A stretch of DNA of 23,568 bases, taken from the NCBI GenBank assembly GCA_029934695.1, contig JAOZLU010000037.1, positions 1 through 23,568 of the forward strand, written 5' to 3'. The stretch comes from Desulfobacterales bacterium (GTDB lineage Bacteria > Desulfobacterota > Desulfobacteria > Desulfobacterales > 4be13). Under the pieces are notes generated by a model. It was not told where the DNA came from. It was given only the letters and a program-made list of their open reading frames with translations, and searched no databases. This document shows, piece by piece, positions 7,746 through 15,583 of the stretch (its first letter is position 1; each line of letters opens with the position of its first letter). A program made the position numbers and the translations under genes.

Positions 7746-8171
7746 ATGGAAGAATTATTTGAACTCAGAACCTGCCTTGAGCAGGGGCGCTACACCGATG
7801 CGATGGCCCTGCTGGGGGAAATGGAAGAAATGAGCAAAGATGATAAAATCAATAAAGTTCAGAGCTTCACCATTGTTCTGCTGCTTCATCTGATCAAAAA
7901 AGACGCTCAGAAACGGACAACACGCTCCTGAGAACTTTCCATCAGAAACGCTGTCCGTGAGATCAGCCGTGTAAACAAACGCAGGAAAGCCGGAGGATAT
8001 TACCTGAAAGAGGAAGAATTGAGAGAAACAGTTCAGGAGGTTTATGCAGAAGCATTGGATAACGCCGCGCTCGAAGCCTTTGAAGGCCGCTATTCCGATT
8101 CAGAGCTTGCTGAAATGGTGGATGAAGAAAAAATCAGAAAGGAAGCGTTGCAACTGATGCTTGATGTTTGA
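7746..8171 (+). pseudogene. DUF29 family gene interrupted by an in-frame TGA
   Basis: A strong Shine-Dalgarno (AAGGAG) precedes the ATG at 7746. The first 61 codons read as the N-terminal half of a DUF29 protein. TGA at 7929-7931 then stops translation exactly where related proteins have Trp (RSW-ELSIRNAVREI). The same frame continues without interruption through ELSIRNAVREISRVNKRRKA to a TGA at 8169-8171, giving a normal family length of about 141. A single G-to-A change (TGG to TGA) explains it. No SECIS-like reason for selenocysteine is evident at a Trp position. DUF29 function is unknown; many copies are typical of genomes rich in mobile DNA. Confidence 0.85.
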
Positions 8172-8203
8172 TGTTTGATGCTTGATGTTTGAATCTTGAA
8201 ACT
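8155..8203. repeat. Heptanucleotide repeat TGATGYT
   Basis: Seven consecutive 7-bp units: TGATGCT, TGATGTT, TGATGTT, TGATGCT, TGATGTT, TGAATCT, TGAAACT. The array begins inside the last codons of the DUF29 gene and supplies its stop codon, then runs toward the next start. Confidence 0.95.
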
Positions 8204-8237
8204 TGTGGAATTAACAATTTATATGGGAGTATGAAAA

Positions 8238-8915
8238 ATGTTTATAAATGAATCAATGAGTAAAAATGTCATTACCATTGACAGTGATACAGGCGTGCTT
8301 GAGGCAAAAGGTATAATGGCGGAGCATCATATCCGTCATCTTCCTGTGACAGATGAGGATAACAAAATGGTTGGCATTGTCACGGATCGTGACATACGGA
8401 GCACCATGCCGTCTGTCCTCATAGACACCTGTGATATTGATGCGGAAAAGAAAAAGCTTGAGAAACTTAAAGTAACAGATATTATGGCAACAAATATCAT
8501 CAGCATTTCTCCGTTAAACACCCTTGAAGATGCGATTCTGCTCATGCATAAGACGCGGGTGGGTGCCTTCCCGGTGGTTGATGAAGATGGCAGAGTGAAA
8601 GGGATCATCTCCATTCGTGACCTCATGCGCGCCTTCGTCAATGTGCTGGGCATCAAACAGCCCGGGACATTGTTGTGCATCCTTGTGGAAGACAAGGTCG
8701 GGCAGATGAAAAAAATTGTTGATGCCATTACCGAGGAGAATATCCCCTTTGGAAGCATCCTTGTCGCCAGATACTGGGAAGAAGGAAAGCGGGCTGTTTT
8801 TCCATACCTTCTGACGAACACAGTGGCTCCCGTGAAAAGAAAATTGCAGAGCCTGGGGTTTGAAGTGCTTGAGCCAATGGAATGGTATTTGGACCAGTTG
8901 CCGAAAAAAGAGTAA
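8238..8915 (+). CDS. AcuB-like CBS-CBS-ACT domain protein
   Basis: A 225-residue cytosolic regulator with two CBS motifs (about residues 1-60 and 78-135; GIVTDRDIR and GIISIRDLMRAF end each motif) and an ACT domain (about 140-215, opening GTLLCILVEDKVGQMKKIV). CBS pairs bind adenine nucleotides and ACT domains bind amino acids or similar small ligands. The architecture matches AcuB, part of the acetoin-utilisation/acetyl-CoA synthetase control locus in Bacillus. The AcuC-like deacetylase upstream fits, although accessory genes separate them. GGGAG lies before the ATG; an ATG 6 bp upstream is in another frame and stops at once. Only 6 bp separate it from prmA. Confidence 0.85.
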   Translation: MFINESMSKNVITIDSDTGVLEAKGIMAEHHIRHLPVTDEDNKMVGIVTDRDIRSTMPSVLIDTCDIDAEKKKLEKLKVTDIMATNIISISPLNTLEDAILLMHKTRVGAFPVVDEDGRVKGIISIRDLMRAFVNVLGIKQPGTLLCILVEDKVGQMKKIVDAITEENIPFGSILVARYWEEGKRAVFPYLLTNTVAPVKRKLQSLGFEVLEPMEWYLDQLPKKE

Positions 8916-8921
8916 GGCAAA

Positions 8922-9785
8922 ATGAGTAAAACAGAACACGGGACTGAGGATGTGGATGAATCCTCAGTTCCATACAGCAATCTGTATATTTACTATATTC
9001 AGGGATATATAAAGCCTGTGAATGAACCCCTCAGCAGCGACTTTATCGGCAATTGGGAAGAGGATGATTTTTCCTTTCTCTTTTTTTCAAAACCTTCCTC
9101 TGGGAAGGTGGAGACACTTTTGATTTCCCAGCCGGAACTGACCCTTTGCGATCAGTTCCAGATGACTTATGAAGAGTGGCACGGAGGGAAGATTGTTCCT
9201 TTTCAGGTTGGCAGTTTTTTTATATCTCCGCCGTGGGAGAGGAATTTGGAACTGGGAACTGGAAAATCGGAACTTGAGATTCTTCTGGATCCGGGAGTTG
9301 TTTTTGGTACGGGGAGCCATCCCACGACATACCACTGCCTTGAAATGCTCGAAGCGGTTTGGCGTAAGGAAAAAATTGAGTCGGTTCTTGACCTTGGTGC
9401 AGGCACTGGTCTGCTCGCCCTTGCAGCGGCACGGCTGGGATGCTTACGCGTCTTCGCGGTGGATTTCAATTTTCTGGCGGCAAAGACAGCGAGAAAGAAT
9501 GTGGTCTTAAACTGCTTGGAAGACAGGATATTGACCGTTCACGGACGGGCTGAGGATTTTATGGATTACCCAGCAGATATTGTGATCGCAAATATCCACT
9601 ATGATGTGATGAAACGCCTGATCGCCTCAGAAGGGTTTCTTCATAAAAAATGGTTTATCCTGTCCGGACTGTTGCGTAGTGAGGCAAGAGATATCGCCTG
9701 GAGATTGTCCCAATATCCTGTCAAAATCCTGAAAGAGCAGGAGCGTGACGGCGTATGGCATACTTTTTTCGGGTCAGTCAGTTAG
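8922..9785 (+). CDS. prmA: Ribosomal protein L11 methyltransferase
   Basis: A 287-residue PrmA-type enzyme that trimethylates ribosomal protein L11 with S-adenosylmethionine. The PrmA hallmark LDPGVVFGTGSHPTT is present, followed by motif I VLDLGAGTGLLALAAARLG and the VIANIHYDVMKRL stretch at the usual 'NIL' catalytic position. Two points are odd. The linker before LDPG (NLELGTGKSE) is encoded by a 7-bp tandem repeat and is a few residues longer than in E. coli PrmA as I remember it. The NIHYD motif also departs from the usual NILA. The gene follows the AcuB-like gene by 6 bp and is probably cotranscribed. Confidence 0.88.
   Translation: MSKTEHGTEDVDESSVPYSNLYIYYIQGYIKPVNEPLSSDFIGNWEEDDFSFLFFSKPSSGKVETLLISQPELTLCDQFQMTYEEWHGGKIVPFQVGSFFISPPWERNLELGTGKSELEILLDPGVVFGTGSHPTTYHCLEMLEAVWRKEKIESVLDLGAGTGLLALAAARLGCLRVFAVDFNFLAAKTARKNVVLNCLEDRILTVHGRAEDFMDYPADIVIANIHYDVMKRLIASEGFLHKKWFILSGLLRSEARDIAWRLSQYPVKILKEQERDGVWHTFFGSVS
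9241..9282. repeat. Heptad repeat GGAACTG inside prmA
   Basis: Six 7-bp units: GGAATTT, GGAACTG, GGAACTG, GAAAATC, GGAACTT, GAGATTC. The 42-bp total keeps the reading frame and encodes the linker between the N-terminal domain and the catalytic domain. Confidence 0.85.
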
Positions 9786-9797
9786 TCATTGAGCAAT

Positions 9798-9820
9798 TCC
9801 GGGAAAGAAACCCGGGCTTT
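9798..9820 (+). terminator. Candidate terminator after prmA
   Basis: CCGGG (9799-9803) pairs with CCCGG (9811-9815) around AAAGAAA, followed by GCTTTT. It lies 13 bp past the prmA stop. The stem is short, so confidence is moderate. Confidence 0.45.
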
Positions 9821-9930
9821 TCCAATGAACGGAAGGACCGGGCTTTTCCGAGGCGGATCACTGTTTTTCAAAAAATCATACAAGAAACATATCTGCTGCT
9901 GACGGTTTTTGTGATTTCCGACACTGCCCT

Positions 9931-10104
9931 GAACCGCAGATGACCGCAGATGCTCATCCGCGGTCTGTGAAGGCTGTCCTTCAGACCGGCTTTCAGGATT
10001 GTGACTGTCTGAAATTTTATACGCGCCCCGGGGCCTACCTGGTTCCGGTCGGCATGGACGTGATGCTGGTTCCGAACAGCACCGACCTCGACAGCCGGGA
10101 ATAG
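9931..10104 (+). other. GCGGATG-type repeat and short coding-like stretch
   Basis: 9931-9967 carries the CCGCAGATGACCGCAGATG / CATCCGCGG repeat seen near 3617. From ATG 9940 a 54-codon frame runs to TAG at 10102. Its second half (TRPGAYLVPVGMDVMLVPNS) looks coding, but I do not recognise it and see no Shine-Dalgarno. It is probably a gene remnant; the rest of 9821-10115 shows nothing else. Confidence 0.3.
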
Positions 10105-10115
10105 ACTGTGGTGGA

Positions 10116-10589
10116 TCAGAAGCTCCCCGTTCCCATGTTTCTGCCAGTTCCCCCCTTCGGAACAAAGCCGCAGGCCCGTGCGAAAGAGAGATTCGAGGTG
10201 AGAAGCAGATGAACATTCTCAGGTTCCGGGGAGAATTCCTCGAGAGAAGCTCCGACAAATCCTTTGAAAAGGGCAGAGAAACACTTCGGATTTCTGCCGT
10301 CGGACCGGGACGGAACAACTCCCGGGGCAACCGACAGAGGATTCATCGCCTGAACGGAGGGTGTCCGGAATTCCGGCTCGTAAAGGACGGGGACATTCCC
10401 GTCAACTGTGGCGCGTCCGGCAGGAAGTCTCAGTCCGGCCTCCTCTTTCGATTCCACGGATTCATCAGATCCGTCCGGTTCCTTTCCCTCCCGGGATCCG
10501 GAACGGTTGAAATCGTACAGCGCATCGTAATGGTGTGCCGCCAGTTCCCGATAATCCTGCCACGGGAAAAAAATCAGTATCCCCCTCAA
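10116..10589 (-). pseudogene. Possible transposase N-terminal fragment
   Basis: This minus-strand frame (157 codons, no ATG start, upstream end abutting kinase debris) has coherent codon use and higher GC than its surroundings. Near its end, GRNPKCFSALFKGFVGASLE followed by FARACGF weakly resembles the DUF772 N-terminal domain of IS5/IS1182-like transposases ('GRPPYPPLALFKALLL...LRWFCGF'). It stops at 10116 without a DDE catalytic core. No terminal inverted repeats were found. The opposite-strand frame 10209-10673 is open too but reads as low-complexity basic protein, so I prefer this strand. Identification is tentative. Confidence 0.3.
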
Positions 10590-10780
10590 CCTTTTCCGAA
10601 CAGTTTCAAAAGCTCGACAGAAGTCTCCGGGCGGCTGATCCGGTGCAATCGGCGTATTGGTTCAAAAAGATGAAAGCCTGCTTTGCCCCGGACTGTTTCG
10701 GTGCAAAACTGGACAATTTGGAAAGACAGATCAGCGATTATAATTTTGATGATGCCAAGCAAATAAATATTAAGCAGACT
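10590..10780 (+). pseudogene. C-terminal fragment of a paralogous sensor/HPt protein
   Basis: The translation STFSEQFQKLDRSLRAADP...ISDYNFDDAKQI aligns with the last 75 residues of the intact gene at 11217-12995 (LCELFRKFDKSLQESDP...TSDYNFDGAREI). It has no start of its own, and the upstream sequence is unrelated. It is therefore the tail of a lost sibling gene, followed by another fragment and then the intact copy. Confidence 0.75.
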
Positions 10781-10835
10781 GCCCGAATATCTCCACTGCA
10801 AAGACAGTGAAAAGGATGTTGTTTCAGAAGATTGA

Positions 10836-11159
10836 AAAAGTTCTCACCCATTCAGGGGAATTATCGGTATGTGTGATCTGGCCATGCTCGCTAATCCGGG
10901 CGGAAAACACTGGGAATACCTGAATACAATCTGTATTTCTGCCAAGTCTCTTCTGGAACTGATCAATGATATTCTTGATTTTTCCAAAATTGAAGCCGGC
11001 AAACTTGGCATAAGCCTTCAGGGATCCGATCCCATAAGCTCGGAGAACTGTCTCAGGGAAATCAGAACCGGCTTTCCTCTCAAAGAAGACATGAAATATT
11101 TGGAGCGGCAAATCAAAGATTACAATTTTGACGGTGCCAGGAAACCATCGAAGAGTTGA
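10836..11159 (+). pseudogene. Internally deleted histidine kinase fragment
   Basis: The frame opens after a TGA at 10833 and reads SHPFRGIIGMCDLAMLANPG, then LNTICISAKSLLELINDILD, then FSKIEAGKL: the H-box and second helix of a HisKA dimerisation domain. It then jumps directly to LQGSDPISSENCLREIR and IKDYNFDGAR, the C-terminal module of the next gene. The ATPase, receiver and HPt parts are missing. A one-base shift near 11140 would restore the tail (ETIEELKNKVQIRIYDESES). It is a decayed paralogue of 11217-12995. Confidence 0.8.
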
Positions 11160-11216
11160 AGAACAAGGTTCAAATACGAATTTACGATGAATCAGAATCT
11201 GTGCGGGAGTAAAATA

Positions 11217-12995
11217 ATGGATGATTTTCAGGATGGCCGGCTGCGTATTCTGATCGCCGATCACGAAAGAGCCATTTTGTATCGGAAGATGCTTTCCTCT
11301 TCTTACGACCTTGTTCTTTGCCACCAGGGAGATGAAGCAGTTAAAGCGGTAGAGAGGTCTCTTGGAGAGAAACGGCCCTTTGCTGTGGCTTTTCTGGATA
11401 TTCAAATGCATATCGGGCCGGATGGCGTGGAACTTCCGGAGCGCATACACAAACTGGATCCTTCCACGGAAGTTGTCATTATAACGGATGATTCCGCTGT
11501 CTCATCAGAAAAGATCGCCTATCATGTTTCCCCGGGCGACAAACTGTTGCACCTTCAAAAACCCTTCAGCGCCTTTGAAATTCAGCAGCTTGCCTCTGTT
11601 TTGGGGACAAAATGGCAGGAAAGCAGGCGAATTGGGAAAATTCATAAGGAATTGAAAAATCAGGTTGAAAAACAATCTGCTGAGTTGGCAAGACTGGATA
11701 AGGAATTGAGAAAACAGATTGCGAAGCGCAAGCGTTCCGAAGCAGTATTGCGGGAGAGCAGAGAAATTTTTTATTCATTTATGAAGTATCTGCCAGCCAT
11801 GTCTTTTATAAAAGACCGCAAGGGATGTTATATTTATCTGAATGAAACCTGTAAAAAAGTGTTCGGAGCAAACACAGCGGATCGCATCGGCAAAACTGAT
11901 GATGAATTCTTGCCCATCCAAGTGGCGCAGCAGTTGAAGGCCAATGACCGTATCGTGATGACAGAGGGGAAAGTTCTGAATATCCTTGAAACCATAGAAA
12001 TCAGAGATGAAATCCGCTATCTTCTTGTTTCAAAATTTCCTATTTTCAAGAATGGAAAGCCTTTTTTTCTTGGGGGTATTGCAACGGATATCACGGATAA
12101 AATACATGCTGAAAAGCAACGCCGTGTGCTGAGGAAGAAAATTCATCCCCTTATGAATACCATCATTGATATGTGTGAGATGATCACGGATATGGCTGCA
12201 TATACTGAACACCGGGAATCCCTGAATACCATCTTCGCTTCTGCCAAATCCCTGCGCGTACTTATCAATGAAATTCTTGACATCGGGATTGAAGTGGATG
12301 AACCAGGTTTTAAAAATATTGCGTTTCCGGTTGAAGACGCTGCTGAGTCCCCTGATCCTGAACCTCAGGTATTACCGGATTCGCTGCCTGGTCTGAATAT
12401 CCGGGAGGCTGTGAAACGGCTCGGGGGAAATTGGTATCTCTATGCGGATATTTTCGTATTTTTTTGTGATGACAAGAAAAATTTTGCCCGGGATTTCCGA
12501 GCTTTTGTCGAGAATGAAGAGTTTGAAATCGCCCTGATAAACGCCCATGCCCTGAAAGGCTCTGCTGCCACCATCTCAGCGACGAGACTGAATAAAGCGG
12601 CAAAAGCGTTGGAGGACATTTGTAAAAGCAAAAACAAGGCGCAAATACTGGACTTGCTGGGACCGGTCGCGGACGCTATTGAGCATGTAAGGACGTTTCG
12701 TGAACAAATAGCGATTTTGCTGAAGACCGATATTGAAATCGGAGGTCCTCCTGCTCTTCCGGAACTTTGTGAACTGTTCCGGAAGTTTGACAAAAGCCTT
12801 CAGGAATCGGATCCTCTGGAATCGGAAAACTGTCTCAGGGAGATCAAACTCAGCTTTGCTCCGGGCCGTTCCAACGACTCAGAAACTGAAATTTTGCTTC
12901 AGGAACTGACGCAGCAGACATCTGATTACAATTTTGACGGAGCCAGGGAAATATTGAACAAACTTGCCCAAAAGCTGGGTATCCCGGCCTTTTGA
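11217..12995 (+). CDS. REC-PAS-(partial HisKA)-HPt phosphorelay protein lacking a kinase ATPase domain
   Basis: A 592-residue protein. Domains in order: receiver (about 8-130; phospho-acceptor Asp61 in FLDIQM, Lys115), coiled coil (140-185), PAS (185-300), a shortened HisKA-like helix pair (303-358; His310 in KKIHPLMNTIIDM), HPt (388-500; His444 in NAHALKGSA), and a C-terminal module (517-592) with FRKFDKSLQESDP and SDYNFDGA. There is no HATPase_c domain (no N, G1 or G2 box), so it cannot autophosphorylate by itself; it could pass phosphate between a receiver and its HPt. An ATG at 11187 is also in frame, but GGGAG precedes the ATG at 11217, which I chose. It is followed 296 bp later by a REC-HD-GYP gene, a plausible output partner. 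Confidence 0.8.
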   Translation: MDDFQDGRLRILIADHERAILYRKMLSSSYDLVLCHQGDEAVKAVERSLGEKRPFAVAFLDIQMHIGPDGVELPERIHKLDPSTEVVIITDDSAVSSEKIAYHVSPGDKLLHLQKPFSAFEIQQLASVLGTKWQESRRIGKIHKELKNQVEKQSAELARLDKELRKQIAKRKRSEAVLRESREIFYSFMKYLPAMSFIKDRKGCYIYLNETCKKVFGANTADRIGKTDDEFLPIQVAQQLKANDRIVMTEGKVLNILETIEIRDEIRYLLVSKFPIFKNGKPFFLGGIATDITDKIHAEKQRRVLRKKIHPLMNTIIDMCEMITDMAAYTEHRESLNTIFASAKSLRVLINEILDIGIEVDEPGFKNIAFPVEDAAESPDPEPQVLPDSLPGLNIREAVKRLGGNWYLYADIFVFFCDDKKNFARDFRAFVENEEFEIALINAHALKGSAATISATRLNKAAKALEDICKSKNKAQILDLLGPVADAIEHVRTFREQIAILLKTDIEIGGPPALPELCELFRKFDKSLQESDPLESENCLREIKLSFAPGRSNDSETEILLQELTQQTSDYNFDGAREILNKLAQKLGIPAF

Positions 12996-13113
12996 GGAGT
13001 GCTGGAATAAAATTTCAGCATATTTTCAGAGGGCCTGATGCGGTGCTGAAATTTCATTTCACCACTCCTTGTTTCAGCGGTGCTGAAATTTCATTTCACC
13101 ACTCCTTGTTTCA
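12996..13113. repeat. Inverted repeat plus exact 37-bp tandem duplication
   Basis: The 25-nt segment 12996-13020 is nearly the reverse complement of 13044-13068 (about four mismatches), making a long hairpin directly after the HPt gene stop. The 37-bp unit 13040-13076 is repeated exactly at 13077-13113, so the right arm exists twice. It may act as a 3' processing or termination structure. The remaining bases to 13291 show no gene. Confidence 0.85.
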
Positions 13114-13291
13114 CATTTTATCCCATTGACATTTCCCTTTATTTTATGAAATGAATGATGGACAGATATACAGGCTTTAAGATAATATTTATCAGTATGG
13201 CATAAGCTTCCAGCTTGTCATCAGAGCAGAATGCTGATAATTTTCAGACAGCAATGCATTCGTTCTGCTTAAAATAAAAGGGTCTCAAATT

Positions 13292-14341
13292 ATGAATGAT
13301 CTCGGCAGTTGCAAAATTCTTATTGCAGATGATACAAAAACAAATATTGACGTACTCATTCAGGCACTTAGAAACGACTACAAACTTGGCGTGGCTCTCA
13401 ACGGTTCCAAGGCCATTGAATATGTCAGGGCCAACCGGCCGGATCTCATCCTTCTGGATATCCTGATGCCTGGAATGAGCGGTTTTGAGGTTTGTCGGCA
13501 ACTCAAGACGGACCCGGATACAAAGGATATTCCCATCATTTTTATAACGGCTATGGACAGTTCCGGACATAAGACCAAGGGCTTTGAAATCGGAGCGGTG
13601 GATTATATTACCAAGCCGTTCGATATCACTGAGGTCAAAGCGAGGGTAAAAACCCACCTTTCTCTGAAAACAGCCCAGGAAGCTTTGAGAAATCAGAATA
13701 CGATTCTGGAGCAAAAGGTTCGTGAGCGTACCAAAGAGCTGGAAGAAGCGCAGATTGAAATCCTTGAACGACTGGAAAAAGCAGCTGAATATCGTGATAA
13801 AAAAACAGGGGGACACATCAAACGTATGAGCAATTACTGTCGGCTTCTGGGGCAGGCAGCCGGTCTCCAGCCTGAAGAATACGATCTCCTTGCTTTGGCA
13901 AGCACCATGCATGATGTGGGGAAAATCGGTGTTCCCGATACAATTCTTTTGAAACCTGGCAAACTGACCGAAGAAGAGCGGACAGTAATGAAAACCCACA
14001 CGACCATCGGAGCCAAATTATTGTCCGGAAGCGAACATGCGTTTTTGCAGGCAGCGGAAATTATTGCTCTGACACATCATGAAAGATGGGACGGCACCGG
14101 CTATCCTCAAGGACTGAAAGAAGAGGAAATACCTCTGTTCGGAAGGATTACTGGAATATGTGATGTATTTGACGCGCTGATTTCAGAGCGTCCGTATAAA
14201 AAACCCTGGCCTGTGGGAAAAACGCTCGAAAAAATCAGGGAAGAAAGCGGAACAGCATTTGACCCCGAATTGGCCAGTCTTTTTGTGAGATCAGAGCCTG
14301 AATTGAGGAAAATGGTTGAGGAACTGAATAATCAGGGGTGA
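13292..14341 (+). CDS. Response regulator with HD-GYP c-di-GMP phosphodiesterase domain
   Basis: A 349-residue RpfG-like protein. The receiver domain (5-122) has the acceptor Asp56 in LLDILMPGMSG and Lys108 in ITKPFD. A coiled linker (125-165) leads to an HD-GYP domain (165-345) with HDVGKIGVPD (His207-Asp208), HHERWDGTGYP (GYP at 270-272) and the CDVFDAL and RPYK boxes. The enzyme hydrolyses cyclic di-GMP, lowering this second messenger when phosphorylated or released by a partner kinase. Motifs are intact, so activity is expected. AGGG lies a little upstream of the ATG. The HPt protein upstream is a likely phosphodonor; that link is inference. Confidence 0.93.
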   Translation: MNDLGSCKILIADDTKTNIDVLIQALRNDYKLGVALNGSKAIEYVRANRPDLILLDILMPGMSGFEVCRQLKTDPDTKDIPIIFITAMDSSGHKTKGFEIGAVDYITKPFDITEVKARVKTHLSLKTAQEALRNQNTILEQKVRERTKELEEAQIEILERLEKAAEYRDKKTGGHIKRMSNYCRLLGQAAGLQPEEYDLLALASTMHDVGKIGVPDTILLKPGKLTEEERTVMKTHTTIGAKLLSGSEHAFLQAAEIIALTHHERWDGTGYPQGLKEEEIPLFGRITGICDVFDALISERPYKKPWPVGKTLEKIREESGTAFDPELASLFVRSEPELRKMVEELNNQG

Positions 14342-14365
14342 ATGGTGAATTCATAATTCACCATT
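14341..14365. repeat. Perfect hairpin after the HD-GYP gene
   Basis: AATGGTGAATT (14341-14351) pairs with AATTCACCATT (14355-14365) across CAT. It overlaps the stop region of the HD-GYP gene and lies between it and the convergent tRNA. No U tract follows on either strand, so termination is uncertain. Confidence 0.8.
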
Positions 14366-14401
14366 TAAAAAGGCCCAATCATGAAGATCAGGCCGTATTT
14401 T

Positions 14402-14477
<76 letters not shown>

Positions 14478-14497
14478 TCAGTCACTCAATGAGGTGA

Positions 14498-14526
14498 CGT
14501 ATATAATGGAAAAAATCAGAAGTCAA
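14498..14526 (-). promoter_or_regulatory. Promoter of tRNA-Asn
   Basis: On the minus strand, TTGACT (14521-14526) lies 17 nt from TATACG (14498-14503), or 15 nt from TATATA (14500-14505). It is 20-30 bp upstream of the mature tRNA 5' end. Confidence 0.5.
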
Positions 14527-14644
14527 GGAAAAAAAACATCTGATTCAATTTTTTTTTGTCTGTGCATCCTGCTTATAGTCATAAATCGTTTTAACGTACT
14601 GAAATCAAAGTAGCATATTCCTGAATAACAAATCCAGTGGAAAT

Positions 14645-14726
14645 AGCAGAATTTTTACTTTGAGCTTTTCATTTTTGAACTTTTTACTTTTTACTTTAAA
14701 ACTTTAAACTTTTCATTTTGAACTTT
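14645..14726. repeat. Degenerate period-7 repeat CTTTNNN
   Basis: About ten units of the form CTTTTTA, CTTTAAA, CTTTTCA and TTTTGAA with occasional 8-bp spacing. The array runs straight into the ATG of the VWA pseudogene at 14727, where a Shine-Dalgarno would be expected. The segment 14541-14644 shows no gene. Confidence 0.8.
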
Positions 14727-15583
14727 ATGGTTGCAAATGAACAAATAAAGCGATGGCGTCTGATTCTGGGGCACAGTTCACAGGATGTCCTGAGCGGCTA
14801 CAGCACGGGCGGTGGCTGTCAGCTGTCACCGGATCAGGCAACAGATGAAGCATTGGCAGCCATTTACGATGAATCAGGCAGATCTGCCACTGAAAAACGC
14901 AGTGCAGGATTGAAAAAATCTGCCCCGCGTCTGGCAAAATGGCTGGGTGATATCCGTACCTAATTTTTAAAGAGGATGTGGTCATCCAGAATGACGCTAT
15001 TGAGCGCAAGGGACTGACCAGCTCCTTTTTGAACCGGAAATGCTGGAAAATGTTGAGCCGAATGTCCACCTGGTCGGGACCCTGATGGCCCTGAAAGGGC
15101 AAATCCCGGAACGTACCAAAGAGACAGCGCGCAGGGTTGTGCAGGCGGTTGTGGATAAAATCAGACATCTGCTTGAACAAAATATCCGGCAGGCTGTGAC
15201 CGCATATGCATCAAGCTAAAATCGTAACTGTCTGTTTTTATTGATCCATGATGTGCCGGACGGGGTTTGCAACCCCGTCCGGCAGTCTTAGCTTGATGCA
15301 TATGGGCTGTGACCGGCGCGTTAAACCGCAGGCAGCATTCACCGATCCCCATGTCAGCAGCATTGATTGGAAAACCACCATTCACCGGAATCTGAAGCAT
15401 TATAGCCACGAACACGGCAAACTGATTCCCGAACGCTTCTATTTCTTTGGCAGGACGCAGTCGAGCAATAACTGGACGGTCATCGTTGACATGGATCAAA
15501 GCGGGTCAATGGCAGATTCTGTACTGCACACCAGCAGGATGGCCTCCATCGGCAGACTGACACTTGAAGGCAGAGAGGAATGA
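14727..15583 (+). pseudogene. VWA domain protein, multiply frameshifted and interrupted by a MITE
   Basis: Pieces of one protein appear in successive frames. First, 14727-14963 (VANEQIKRWRLILGHSSQDV ... LAKWLGDIRT). Second, from 14972 (EDVVIQNDAIERKGLT). Third, 15022-15202 (LLFEPEMLENVEPNVHLVGT ... LEQNIRQAVT). After the 102-bp insertion it resumes with AVTGALNRRQHSPIP and, in another frame, HVSSIDWKTTIHRNLKHYS. It reaches the MIDAS-type motif DMDQSGSMADS near 15490 and is cut off soon after. It belongs to the VWA/CoxE-like proteins usually found with MoxR ATPases; no such partner is here. At least three frame breaks, one insertion and a lost C-terminal half make it non-functional. Confidence 0.85.
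15203..15304. mobile_element. 102-bp MITE with 17-bp TIRs and 11-bp target duplication
   Basis: The ends are perfect inverted repeats: CATATGCATCAAGCTAA (15203-15219) and its complement TTAGCTTGATGCATATG (15288-15304). The host sequence GGCTGTGACCG is duplicated directly outside, at 15192-15202 and 15305-15315. The centre is a perfect 14-bp-stem hairpin, 15254-15267 with 15271-15284, loop TGC. It encodes nothing and sits inside the VWA gene, whose codons resume correctly after the duplication. It must have been moved by a transposase supplied elsewhere in the genome. Confidence 0.92.

Noticed and set aside
7929..7931. Selenocysteine codon in the DUF29 gene
   Set aside because: The TGA stands at a Trp position with no redox context. 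A point mutation is the simpler explanation.
9786..10115. c-di-GMP or other riboswitch in gene-poor stretches
   Set aside because: I looked for conserved riboswitch cores (for example the GEMM pattern) near the signalling genes and saw none.
10209..10673. 154-codon plus-strand ORF
   Set aside because: It is Arg/Ser-rich with no motif and runs into the kinase fragment out of frame. The opposite strand has more gene-like codons.
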